Origin: Helicobacter cetorum
Lineage (GTDB): Bacteria; Campylobacterota; Campylobacteria; Campylobacterales; BB28
Length of the DNA: 36,403 bases
Assembly (NCBI GenBank): GCA_022729755.1
Contig: DZAZ01000012.1
Coordinates: 1-36,403 of the forward strand
Reading direction: 5' to 3'
Position numbers and translations under genes: made by a program. The notes below the pieces were generated by a model. The model ran no database searches and was not told the DNA's origin. It was given only the letters and a program-made list of their open reading frames with translations. Positions 16,109 to 22,904 of the stretch are shown here, in pieces (the stretch's first letter is position 1; the number at the start of each line of letters is the position of its first letter).

Positions 16109-17770
16109 ATGATAATTTCAGCAGGAAAAAATGAAACATTTAAATTTGCTCATCCAATCGGGGTTGGTTTAATTGAAAGTGCAATTAATTTAACAAAACT
16201 TTGCCTTTTTGATAGACCTGAATTTTTAATTTTTATTGGAAGTGCTGGAAGTTACACAAAAGAGTATAAAATTTTTGATATTATTGAGAGTTTTAGTGCT
16301 TCAAATGTGGAATTATCGTTTTTGCAAAATAATTCATACACTCCAATTGATAATGTTATTAGTTTGCAAAAAAGTGTAATAATAAATTCAAGTAATTATA
16401 TAAGTACAAATTTTAATTTAACTCAAAAGTTTTTAGCTTTTGATATAAAGCTTGAAAATATGGAGTTTTTTTCAGTTTTAAAAGTTGCACAAATGTTTGG
16501 TATAAATGTAAAAGGAATTTTTATAATTACAAATTACACCGATGAAAATGCACACAGTGATTTTATCAAAAATCACGATGAAGCGATGAGTAAATTGATT
16601 AAATATCTAAGCCAAAAATATAGCATAAGTCCAAATTTAAGCCAATTTTTAAATCCAAAACCACTTTTTTATAATGAGATAGATTATACAAGAATGCCAA
16701 AAGCTTATGAGAGTATTAAAAATTATTTTGATTTTAGCAAAACAAAAATTATTCATATCGTAGGAACTAATGGCAAAGGCACAACGGGGCGATTTTTGGC
16801 ACACTATTTATATAAATTGGGTTTTAAAACACTTCATTATGCTTCACCTCATATTTTAAAATTTAATGAGCGAATTTGGATAAATGGAAGTGATGTAAGC
16901 GATATTGAATTAGAAAAAGCTCATCAAAAATTACTCTCTATTTTGCCAAAAGAGTTTCAAAATTCACTAAGTTATTTTGAATATACCACACTTTTAGCCT
17001 TTTTAATTGCTAATAATATGGATTTTATTGTTTTAGAAGCTGGACTTGGTGGGGAGTTTGATGCAACGAATGTGATTAAAAGTGATTTAAGCTTAATTAC
17101 GACGATTGATTTTGACCATCAAGAATTTTTAGGAAATACAATTAAAGAGATTGCTTCTACAAAATTAAAATCTATCGATAAAGTGGCAATTATAGGCAAA
17201 CAAATTCATAGCGAAGTTCTTGAAATAGCTAAAAATTTGAATAAAAAATATTTTGATTTTAGAGAGTTTTTTGACAATGATGATGAATTCAAAGAGTTTA
17301 TAAATCAAAAAAATTTTCCACTATTTTTACTTGATAATTTAAAATTAGCACTGTTGGCCATTAAATTTTTTGATTTAAAGATTGATGTAAATTTACTTAG
17401 TGATATTAAACTTTTTGGTAGATTTTATAAAATAAAAGAAAATATTACGATAGATGTGGGACACAATCCACTTTCAGCAATTGTTATAAAAGATGCAATC
17501 GGCGATAAAAAAATTAATTTAATTTATAATAGTTTCAAAGATAAAAATTATGAAGAGATTTTAAAAATATTAAAGCCAATTATAAAAGAGGTTTTTATTT
17601 TTCCAATACAAAATCCTAGAATTGTGCAAAAAGAGAAATTAGAGGAAGTTTTAATTAAATTAAATATAAAATTTTGTGATTTTAAGAGCTTAAATAAAGA
17701 TGAAGAGTATTTAGTTTATGGCTCATTTTCATTGATAGAAAATTTCATAAAATGGCTGGAGGCTAAATGA
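16109..17770 (+). CDS. folC: Fusion of a nucleoside-phosphorylase-like domain with FolC (folylpolyglutamate/dihydrofolate synthase)
   Basis: The protein is 553 residues; FolC alone is usually about 390-420. Residues 1-172 resemble a purine nucleoside phosphorylase/MTA nucleosidase fold (FIGSAGSY, a FDIKLENMEFFSVLKVA block, and NYTDENAHSDF at the end). Residues about 175-553 are FolC: FYNEIDYTRMP, the P-loop GTNGKGTTG (219-227), YASPHILKFNERIWING, LEAGLGGEFDATN and IDVGHNP. FolC adds glutamate to folates. The junction has no internal stop and no start codon near the usual FolC beginning, so the fusion appears real. Its 3' end overlaps the M23 gene by 4 bases (ATGA). Confidence 0.9.
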   Translation: MIISAGKNETFKFAHPIGVGLIESAINLTKLCLFDRPEFLIFIGSAGSYTKEYKIFDIIESFSASNVELSFLQNNSYTPIDNVISLQKSVIINSSNYISTNFNLTQKFLAFDIKLENMEFFSVLKVAQMFGINVKGIFIITNYTDENAHSDFIKNHDEAMSKLIKYLSQKYSISPNLSQFLNPKPLFYNEIDYTRMPKAYESIKNYFDFSKTKIIHIVGTNGKGTTGRFLAHYLYKLGFKTLHYASPHILKFNERIWINGSDVSDIELEKAHQKLLSILPKEFQNSLSYFEYTTLLAFLIANNMDFIVLEAGLGGEFDATNVIKSDLSLITTIDFDHQEFLGNTIKEIASTKLKSIDKVAIIGKQIHSEVLEIAKNLNKKYFDFREFFDNDDEFKEFINQKNFPLFLLDNLKLALLAIKFFDLKIDVNLLSDIKLFGRFYKIKENITIDVGHNPLSAIVIKDAIGDKKINLIYNSFKDKNYEEILKILKPIIKEVFIFPIQNPRIVQKEKLEEVLIKLNIKFCDFKSLNKDEEYLVYGSFSLIENFIKWLEAK

Positions 17771-18672
17771 GAAATAGATTTACTATTACAATTTCTGATA
17801 TAAGTGGGAGCAGAAGTTATGATGTACATCAAATAGTTAAAAAAATAGTTATTTATACAATATTAATAACAATAAGTTTATTTGTAATTGGTGGTTATTC
17901 TATTTCGTTTCTTATTTCGCAAGTTGAAGAGTTAACTTCAAAAAAAGAGTTAATGAGTGAAGAGTACCAAACACTTCAAAGAGAAAATGAAATTTTAAGC
18001 GAAAAAATTTTGCAAAAAAGTGAAGATTTAGATGCAATTAGCAATAAAGTTAATGATATTGAGGGGCTTATTGGACTTAGATTTAATGAAAATTTAACAC
18101 TAAATGAAAGAGTTGATTTAGCAAAATTCACAACAGCAGAAAAACAACACATTATAAGGCAAATTCCAAATGGTTATCCAATCGAAAATAGTGGAATTAA
18201 TAGTCAATTTGGTTGGCGAACTCATCCGATTTTAAAAAAGAAAGAGTTTCACTCTGGTCTTGATTTAAAAGCTAATATGAATACTAAAGTTTATGCAACA
18301 GCCGATGGTGTAGTGGAGTATGCTGGTAAACACTCAAGTAGTGGTTATGGAAATTTAATTATTATGTCGCATAGTTTTGGATTTAAGAGTTTTTTTGCAC
18401 ATTTGGATAAAATAAATGTGGAGATTGGAGACATAATATCTCAAGGGGATTTAATAGGTGAAAGCGGCAGTAGTGGGCTTAGTAATGGGCCACATTTGCA
18501 CTATGAAGTAAAATACATAAATATGCCCCTTGACCCTATGAACTTTGTTGAGTGGAATATGCAAAACTATGAAACAATCTTTGAAAAGGAGAAAAAAGTA
18601 AAATGGCAATCTTTAATAAATTTGATAAACAAAGTGGCGGTGCAACAATCATCGCAAAAGGGTGAGAGTTGA
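17767..18672 (+). CDS. M23-family peptidoglycan endopeptidase (Csd1-like cell-shape protein)
   Basis: This 301-residue protein has one membrane segment (about 26-50), a coiled coil (about 50-95) and a LytM/M23 domain with the zinc ligands in FHSGLDL (His, Asp) and GPHLHYEV (HxH). It should cut peptidoglycan cross-links in the periplasm. It lies between folC and ccmA, the place of Csd1 in Helicobacter pylori and of its Campylobacter counterpart, where it acts with bactofilin in cell shape. The last 22 codons (18603-18672) are read from the duplicated 5' end of ccmA in another frame. Without the inserted cassette the gene would end SQKGQS at the same length; now it ends SQKGES, with the stop supplied by the cassette. 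Confidence 0.9.
   Translation: MRNRFTITISDISGSRSYDVHQIVKKIVIYTILITISLFVIGGYSISFLISQVEELTSKKELMSEEYQTLQRENEILSEKILQKSEDLDAISNKVNDIEGLIGLRFNENLTLNERVDLAKFTTAEKQHIIRQIPNGYPIENSGINSQFGWRTHPILKKKEFHSGLDLKANMNTKVYATADGVVEYAGKHSSSGYGNLIIMSHSFGFKSFFAHLDKINVEIGDIISQGDLIGESGSSGLSNGPHLHYEVKYINMPLDPMNFVEWNMQNYETIFEKEKKVKWQSLINLINKVAVQQSSQKGES
18602..18662 (+). repeat. Left copy of the 61-bp direct repeat (ccmA 5' end)
   Basis: All 61 bases match 21726-21786. The next 10 bases are also similar (6 of 10 match) up to the M23 stop. This copy contains the original ccmA ATG (18603) and lies just after an AAAGGAG ribosome site, but the frame is cut by TGA at 18663-18665. The same bases encode the C-terminus of the M23 protein. 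Confidence 0.97.
18603..18665 (+). pseudogene. 20-codon ccmA N-terminal fragment, possible leader peptide
   Basis: The ATG at 18603 keeps the native AAAGGAG site of ccmA and reads MAIFNKFDKQSGGATIIAKG before TGA. It is the first 20 residues of bactofilin, left behind by the insertion. The stop lies 3 bases before the TTG start of the DUF262 gene, so ribosomes starting here could restart on the cassette. Whether it is translated is unknown. Confidence 0.7.
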
Positions 18673-19808
18673 GAGAAGAAGATAAGAATAAAAATGAAGA
18701 AGTTGAAATTATTGAAGAATTAGAAGGTGAAAATAGTTTAAATCCTAGCCATAATGATGTAAATGATGTAGAAAAAATTTATCCAAATGCAAATATAAAA
18801 GTTGAAAGAGGACAATTTTCTGTTTTTGAATTGAAAAGAAAATATGAAAAAGAACAAATTATAATGAATCCAGATTTTCAACGAAATGAAACTTGGGAAA
18901 AGAAGCAAAAATATGAACTTATAGAATCTATTTTAATGGGAATACCATTGCCACTTATATATTTAACAGAAAATAGAGAGGGCAAATTAATTATTATTGA
19001 TGGAAGACAAAGATTAACTACTCTTTTTGAATTTTTAGATAATAAATTTAAATTAAATAAATTAAGAATCTTACATAAATTAAATGATAGTTATTTTAAA
19101 GATTTAGAACCAAAACTTCAAGCAAATTTAGAAGATTATCAATTAATATCACATATTATAAAACCACCAACACCTGACAGAATAAAATTTGACATATTCG
19201 ATAGAGTAAATAGAGGAGGAACTCCGCTAAATAATCAAGAGATGAGAAATGCCATATATCAAGGAGAATCTACAAAACTATTAAAAAAGCTTAGCGAACT
19301 TGAAATTTTTAAAAAAGCAACAGGAAACTCAATTAATGCAAAAAAGATGAAAGATAGATATCTAATACTTAGATTTTTATCTTTTTATCTTTTAAAAAAA
19401 GAAAAATTACTAGTAGAATATAAAAGCGATATAGATGACTTTTTAGGTAAATCTATGGAGTATATAAATTCATTAAATGAAAATGAACTAAAAAAGTTAA
19501 AAACAGTTTTTATTACGGCAATGACAAATAGTTATGAAATATTAGGTAAAGATGCCTTTAGACTACCAAATGAAGACCCAAATAGAAATAGACCGGTAAA
19601 TATGTATTTTTTTGAATCAGTTAGTTTTTTACTTTGTAATAAAGATTTTATGAATTTAAGTGAAAAAATAAAGAGTATTTATAAAGATTTAATCAATAAT
19701 AAAGAATATTTAGACACCTTAACTTATACAATGGATAGTAGCATTAGTGTAATGAAAAGATTTGAAATTATAGACAAAGCGATAGAGGAGTTAGAAAATG
19801 CTAAATAA
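18669..19808 (+). CDS. DUF262 (ParB/GmrS-like) protein, first gene of the cassette
   Basis: The 379-residue protein has the DUF262 motifs: NPDFQRNETW (67-76), LIESILMGIPLPLIYL (84-99), DGRQRLTTL (111-119), FDIFDRVNRGG (174-184) and LNNQEMRNAIY (187-197). DUF262 is a ParB/Srx-fold domain found in GmrSD-type modification-dependent restriction and many defence genes; the DGQQR-type motif is linked to nucleotide handling. The DUF1524 HNH nuclease found in GmrSD is absent. The N-terminal 45 residues are acidic and probably disordered. The start is TTG, overlapping the M23 stop (TTGA), with AAGGG 6 bases upstream. It overlaps the ATPase gene by 11 bases. Its role as sensor or regulator is inferred. 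Confidence 0.9.
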   Translation: MREEDKNKNEEVEIIEELEGENSLNPSHNDVNDVEKIYPNANIKVERGQFSVFELKRKYEKEQIIMNPDFQRNETWEKKQKYELIESILMGIPLPLIYLTENREGKLIIIDGRQRLTTLFEFLDNKFKLNKLRILHKLNDSYFKDLEPKLQANLEDYQLISHIIKPPTPDRIKFDIFDRVNRGGTPLNNQEMRNAIYQGESTKLLKKLSELEIFKKATGNSINAKKMKDRYLILRFLSFYLLKKEKLLVEYKSDIDDFLGKSMEYINSLNENELKKLKTVFITAMTNSYEILGKDAFRLPNEDPNRNRPVNMYFFESVSFLLCNKDFMNLSEKIKSIYKDLINNKEYLDTLTYTMDSSISVMKRFEIIDKAIEELENAK

Positions 19809-20850
19809 ATTATATATAAAAGATTTTAAATCAATAGATAACTTGACTTTAAATTTAAGATATTTAACTATTTTAGCAGGTACAAATTCAGCAGGAAAAT
19901 CTAGTATTATTCAATCTATTTTACTTTTATCTCATAATATAACTAATGATTTCAACTCTCCTCTTAATGGTCATTTAGTATCTATTGGTAACTTTGATGA
20001 AGCAAGTAATTTTATAACAAATGCTAAAAAATTCAATATAGACTTAGATGGTTTTGAATTAGAATTTATAGGCGATGATAGTAAAAAAAATTGTGAAGTT
20101 AAAATTATAAAAGATAATGAAGCTATAAAAGATGTATTAAATTATCATCGTAAAAAATTGCATTATATTTGTGCTGATAGATTAGGTAGTCAAGATTTAT
20201 ATTTAAAAAATTTTGATATGTATGACAAATTTGGAGTTTTTGGAGAATTTGCAATAGATTACTTTGAAAAAGAAAAAAGAAACCCAATAGAAAATAATTT
20301 AATAATCGATAAAAATAGTACTACATTAGAAACACAAGTCAATTATTGGTTGAAGTATATTATAAATGCAAAATTACAAACTAATGAAATAATGGAAAGC
20401 GATAGAGTAAAAGCAACCTTTAATTATATGAATAATCGCCCAGTTAGAACAAAAAACATCGGTTCAGGACTTAGTTATATTATCTCTATTTTAATTGTTT
20501 GCTTAGCTTCAAAAAAAGATGATGTGATTATTATCGAAAATCCTGAAATTCACTTGCACCCAAAAGCCCAATCAAAATTAACTGAATTTTTTACATTTAT
20601 TGCAAATGCAGGAATACAACTTATTATTGAGACTCATAGCGACCATATTTTTAATGGTATTAGAGTAGCAGTAAATAAAAAGAGAATTTCTACTGATAAA
20701 ATATCTATTAACTTTTTTGACTTAGATATGGAAACCCTTTTAACAAAACATTCAGAGATAAAATTAAATGAGTATGGTGGAGTTATAAACCATATAAATG
20801 GACTTTTTGACCAGTTTGATGATGATTTAGATGAGCTATTAGGACTGTAA
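19798..20850 (+). CDS. DUF3696/OLD-like AAA ATPase, second gene of the cassette
   Basis: This 350-residue ABC/SMC-type ATPase has Walker A GTNSAGKSS (28-36), a YICADRLGSQ segment (123-132), a signature-like GSGLSYIIS (222-230), Walker B with IIIENPEIHLHP (244-255), and ETHSDHIFNGIRVAV (278-292), the DUF3696 hallmark around the H-loop. There is no TOPRIM nuclease domain after it, unlike OLD proteins. Such short ATPases usually pair with a separate effector in phage-defence loci (Septu and PARIS are examples of the logic). GAGGAG lies before the ATG. It ends one base before the third gene. Substrate and trigger are unknown. Confidence 0.9.
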   Translation: MLNKLYIKDFKSIDNLTLNLRYLTILAGTNSAGKSSIIQSILLLSHNITNDFNSPLNGHLVSIGNFDEASNFITNAKKFNIDLDGFELEFIGDDSKKNCEVKIIKDNEAIKDVLNYHRKKLHYICADRLGSQDLYLKNFDMYDKFGVFGEFAIDYFEKEKRNPIENNLIIDKNSTTLETQVNYWLKYIINAKLQTNEIMESDRVKATFNYMNNRPVRTKNIGSGLSYIISILIVCLASKKDDVIIIENPEIHLHPKAQSKLTEFFTFIANAGIQLIIETHSDHIFNGIRVAVNKKRISTDKISINFFDLDMETLLTKHSEIKLNEYGGVINHINGLFDQFDDDLDELLGL

Positions 20851-20851
20851 A

Positions 20852-21724
20852 ATGGAGGTTTTAATAAATGAATTATCATTAGATGGGCAATTTAGTGATG
20901 AAAATGATTTTTTAGAAAAGAGTTTATATATTTTAGAAGTTTTAAAATTAATGAAAAAATTTGATTTTATCCATTTAAAAAAAGAAGATTTTTGTGAATC
21001 TAAAATTTCAAATAAATTAACTTTTTTCAATCTTTTAAAAATAAGAGATAGTAAGTATAAATTAGAACTTGATACAATAAGAGTATTTAAAAGATTTTTT
21101 TCACCACTATATGGAGAACCATATTGGAATGAGACACAAAAACATAATTTAAATGATATTTATTTATATAACCTACAAAATATTAATAATAGTTCTTTAG
21201 CAGAGAGTTGTGAGAGAGATAGAGTAGTTTTATCATTTAAACATAATGATTTTTTAAGTGAAAATTTAAAAGTTCAAAGAAATGAAGAAGATATAGATAT
21301 TTATAATATTTTTGAAAAAAATTTATTTCTTGACTTTTTAATTTTTAATTCACAAATAGATTTGATAAACTACTTTAATTTTAGATTTAAAAATTTAGAA
21401 TTAATAAAAAACTTAAATCGCTATCCACTAATAGAATTTATTGAATCTCAAAAAATTGAACTTAAACATAGCATTATAGCTATAGTATTAGAGTTTTTCT
21501 ATCTAAAAAATAACAATTTAAAGATAGATGAAAATTTATCAAAAAATTTAGGAAAAGGTTTATTTGAATTAAGAGGTAATTTTGAAGATGGAATATTTAG
21601 AATCTTTTATTTTTATAATAATGATGATATAGTGTTTATTAATGGATTTATAAAAAAATCAAATCAAACTCCAAAAAATGAAATAGAAAATGCAAGAAAA
21701 ATAAAAATAGAATATAAAGGATGA
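20852..21724 (+). CDS. Unknown N-terminal domain fused to a HigB/RelE-type toxin domain; likely cassette effector
   Basis: The protein is 290 residues. Residues about 190-286 fit the phage-derived Gp49-like/HigB (DUF891, RelE-fold) pattern: PLIEFIESQ, then LSKNLGKGLFELR (229-241), GIFRIFYFYNN, and INGFIKKSNQTPKNEIENA (263-281). Those toxins cut mRNA on the ribosome. Residues 1-150 (INELSLDGQF near the start; SLAESCERDRVVLSF at 115-129) are a separate domain that I cannot name but that looks conserved in type. No HTH antitoxin gene lies downstream, where higA normally sits. Toxicity would have to be held by the N-terminal domain or by the two upstream proteins. Its last codons supply the ribosome site for ccmA. 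The toxin match is by eye. Confidence 0.75.
   Translation: MEVLINELSLDGQFSDENDFLEKSLYILEVLKLMKKFDFIHLKKEDFCESKISNKLTFFNLLKIRDSKYKLELDTIRVFKRFFSPLYGEPYWNETQKHNLNDIYLYNLQNINNSSLAESCERDRVVLSFKHNDFLSENLKVQRNEEDIDIYNIFEKNLFLDFLIFNSQIDLINYFNFRFKNLELIKNLNRYPLIEFIESQKIELKHSIIAIVLEFFYLKNNNLKIDENLSKNLGKGLFELRGNFEDGIFRIFYFYNNDDIVFINGFIKKSNQTPKNEIENARKIKIEYKG
21716..21721 (+). promoter_or_regulatory. Ribosome-binding site supplied by the cassette to ccmA
   Basis: AAAGGA, made of the last codons of the toxin-like gene, sits 5 bases before the ccmA ATG at 21727. The native ccmA site stayed with the left repeat (AAAGGAG, 18584-18590). This site favours 21727 over an in-frame ATG at 21721, which would have no room for a ribosome site. 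Confidence 0.7.
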
Positions 21725-21725
21725 C

Positions 21726-21786
21726 AATGGCAATCTTTAATAAATTTGATAAACAAAGTGGCGGTGCAACAATCATCGCAAAAGGG
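21726..21786 (+). repeat. Right copy of the 61-bp direct repeat (start of intact ccmA)
   Basis: This copy is identical to 18602-18662 at all 61 positions and continues in frame into the full bactofilin gene. In the M23 frame it would reach TAA at 21794-21796, exactly the length of the present M23 gene. This shows that the two genes overlapped by 70 bases before the insertion. Confidence 0.97.
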
Positions 21787-22188
21787 ACAAAGTTAAGTGG
21801 TGATATTGAATTAGAGTGTACTTTGCATATTGATGGGATTTTTGATGGTACGATTAATTCAAAAAGTATGGTAACTATTGGTAAAAGTGGGGTAGTTAAT
21901 GGTGAAGTTTTTGCAAATAAAGTTATGATAAGTGGAAGTTTTTCTGGAGTTATTGACTCAGAATTTGTTGAAATTTTAGCCGAAGGTAGAGTTTTTGGAA
22001 AAGTTATTGCAAAAGAGTTTATGATTGAAAAAAAAGGGCTTTTTGAGGGAGAAAGTCGAGTGAAAAATATCGATAAAAATACTCTAAAAGATGTAAAAAC
22101 AATAAATATCGAACAAGATAAGTTAACTAATAAAAACGATGTTGCAAACTTAGAAAATAAGTTAGATGTGAATAAGCCAAAAATTTGA
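21727..22188 (+). CDS. ccmA: Bactofilin CcmA (cell-shape cytoskeletal protein)
   Basis: The 153-residue protein has the bactofilin core (about residues 15-105): TKLSGDIELECTLHIDG, then repeated short beta segments with Gly and Val/Ile (VTIGKSGVVNGEV, VMISGSFSGVIDS, VEILAEGRVFGKVIA). The tail from about 110 is charged and disordered. Bactofilins polymerise without nucleotides; in Helicobacter CcmA works with M23 endopeptidases to set helical shape. The order folC - M23 - ccmA supports the same role. Expression now depends on read-through of the inserted cassette and on its borrowed ribosome site, so the cassette could alter cell shape if it is polar. Confidence 0.92.
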   Translation: MAIFNKFDKQSGGATIIAKGTKLSGDIELECTLHIDGIFDGTINSKSMVTIGKSGVVNGEVFANKVMISGSFSGVIDSEFVEILAEGRVFGKVIAKEFMIEKKGLFEGESRVKNIDKNTLKDVKTINIEQDKLTNKNDVANLENKLDVNKPKI

Positions 22189-22194
22189 TATAAT
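22189..22194 (+). promoter_or_regulatory. -10 box for the 22220 gene
   Basis: TATAAT directly after the ccmA stop codon, 25 bases before the next ATG. No clear -35 box is present. Confidence 0.45.
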
Positions 22195-22219
22195 TTCAAG
22201 AAAAAAAGGAGATTTTTAA

Positions 22220-22897
22220 ATGAATAAAATAGCGATTGGTATCGTTGGTTTGATAGTTGCAGTGTCGGTTTTTTTACTAATGGACAGCGAAGATGTTGCA
22301 ACAACTACAAAAGTTAACACAACAAAAGAAAATGAAGTAAAAGTTCAAGAGGCACAGTCTCAAGAGGTTAAAATAGAGTACACTCAAACTAAAGAGCTTA
22401 GCGAAAAAAAAGAAGAGCCTGTAGTTGAAGCAAAAACGGAAGTAAAAGAGGTTGTTAGAAAAGAGTCTGAAGTTGTGCAAAAAGTTATAAGTGAACACTC
22501 ATTAACTCCTATTCAAAATGCAAAGAGTGATAAAATTACATTTAAAGATAGTAGTGGTAAGTATGAAGCTGAAATTTTGGTTAATTCGCTTAATCAAAGG
22601 GATGGTAATATGTTTCCTCAAATTCCAATTATAGCAAATGTAAAACTACCAAGTGGCGAAACAATAAGCACTCAAATTGACCCAAGTTTAGCACAATCTA
22701 ACGATAAAATTTATATTAAAGTATTTGATACTCAAACTGGAGAAGATAAAATTTATAATATTTCAGATGTTGCAAGTTTAAGTTCAGGACAAAAAGCAGA
22801 TGTAACACTTTCAGGTGATGGAGCTGGAGAAAAAGGTGAAATCAAAAAAGAAGAGAGTGCAGAAACACTACTACCTCCTATGCCTCCTGTGAATTAA
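22220..22897 (+). CDS. Membrane-anchored periplasmic protein of unknown function
   Basis: The 225-residue protein starts with a hydrophobic anchor ([18 protein letters not shown], residues 4-21), followed by a long Lys/Glu/Val linker (about 28-92), a compact domain (about 93-195; [35 protein letters not shown]), and a Pro-rich end (LLPPMPPVN). The layout suggests an inner-membrane anchor with a linker that spans peptidoglycan. AAAGGAG lies before the ATG. It follows ccmA, where mfd sits in Helicobacter and Campylobacter, so it may belong to the cell-envelope group. I do not recognise the family. It converges with ftsY and overlaps it by 4 bases. Confidence 0.75.
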   Translation: MNKIAIGIVGLIVAVSVFLLMDSEDVATTTKVNTTKENEVKVQEAQSQEVKIEYTQTKELSEKKEEPVVEAKTEVKEVVRKESEVVQKVISEHSLTPIQNAKSDKITFKDSSGKYEAEILVNSLNQRDGNMFPQIPIIANVKLPSGETISTQIDPSLAQSNDKIYIKVFDTQTGEDKIYNISDVASLSSGQKADVTLSGDGAGEKGEIKKEESAETLLPPMPPVN

Positions 22898-22904
22898 TTT
22901 TCAC
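22889..22904 (+). terminator. Short hairpin with T-rich tail between convergent genes
   Basis: GTGAA (22889-22893) pairs with TTCAC (22900-22904) around a 6-base loop, followed by CTTTTTCTTT. It covers the stop codon of the plus-strand gene. The stem is only 5 bp, so confidence is modest. Confidence 0.35.

Larger units (their letters stand above)
18602..21725 (+). mobile_element. 3,124-bp three-gene cassette inserted in the M23-ccmA overlap; candidate defence island
   Basis: The segment runs from the first base of the left 61-bp repeat to the base before the right one. It holds a DUF262 protein, a DUF3696 ATPase and a HigB-like fusion protein with overlaps or gaps of 1-11 bases, all in the direction of the host operon. 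The host genes on either side are intact and in the order expected for Campylobacterota (folC, M23, ccmA) once the segment is removed. No integrase, transposase or terminal inverted repeats are visible. The repeat is too long for a usual transposon target duplication. Insertion is well supported by the repeats; the mechanism and the defence role are inference. Confidence 0.85.

Noticed and set aside
16600-16660. Frameshift or read error as the cause of the phosphorylase-FolC fusion
   Set aside because: The reading frame is continuous, the junction has ordinary codons, and no separate FolC start codon is left in any frame nearby. It stays possible but is not favoured.
18669-20850. GmrSD or Septu as the identity of the cassette
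   Set aside because: GmrSD needs a DUF1524 HNH domain and Septu an HNH partner. Neither is present in the DUF262 protein, the ATPase or the third gene.
18602-21786. Classical transposon or integrase-borne island with a target-site duplication
   Set aside because: The repeat is 61 bp, no transposase or integrase lies inside, and the cassette ends show no inverted repeats. Homologous or illegitimate recombination of some kind fits better.
21648-22304. Minus-strand open frame of 218 codons across ccmA
   Set aside because: It overlaps the toxin-like gene, all of ccmA and the next gene start, and reads as low-complexity Phe/Ser/Leu sequence typical of a shadow frame.
740-22897. Shared PPMPP motif in the proteins at 740-1237 and 22220-22897 as a sign of kinship
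   Set aside because: The match is five residues of low complexity at opposite ends of otherwise unlike proteins.
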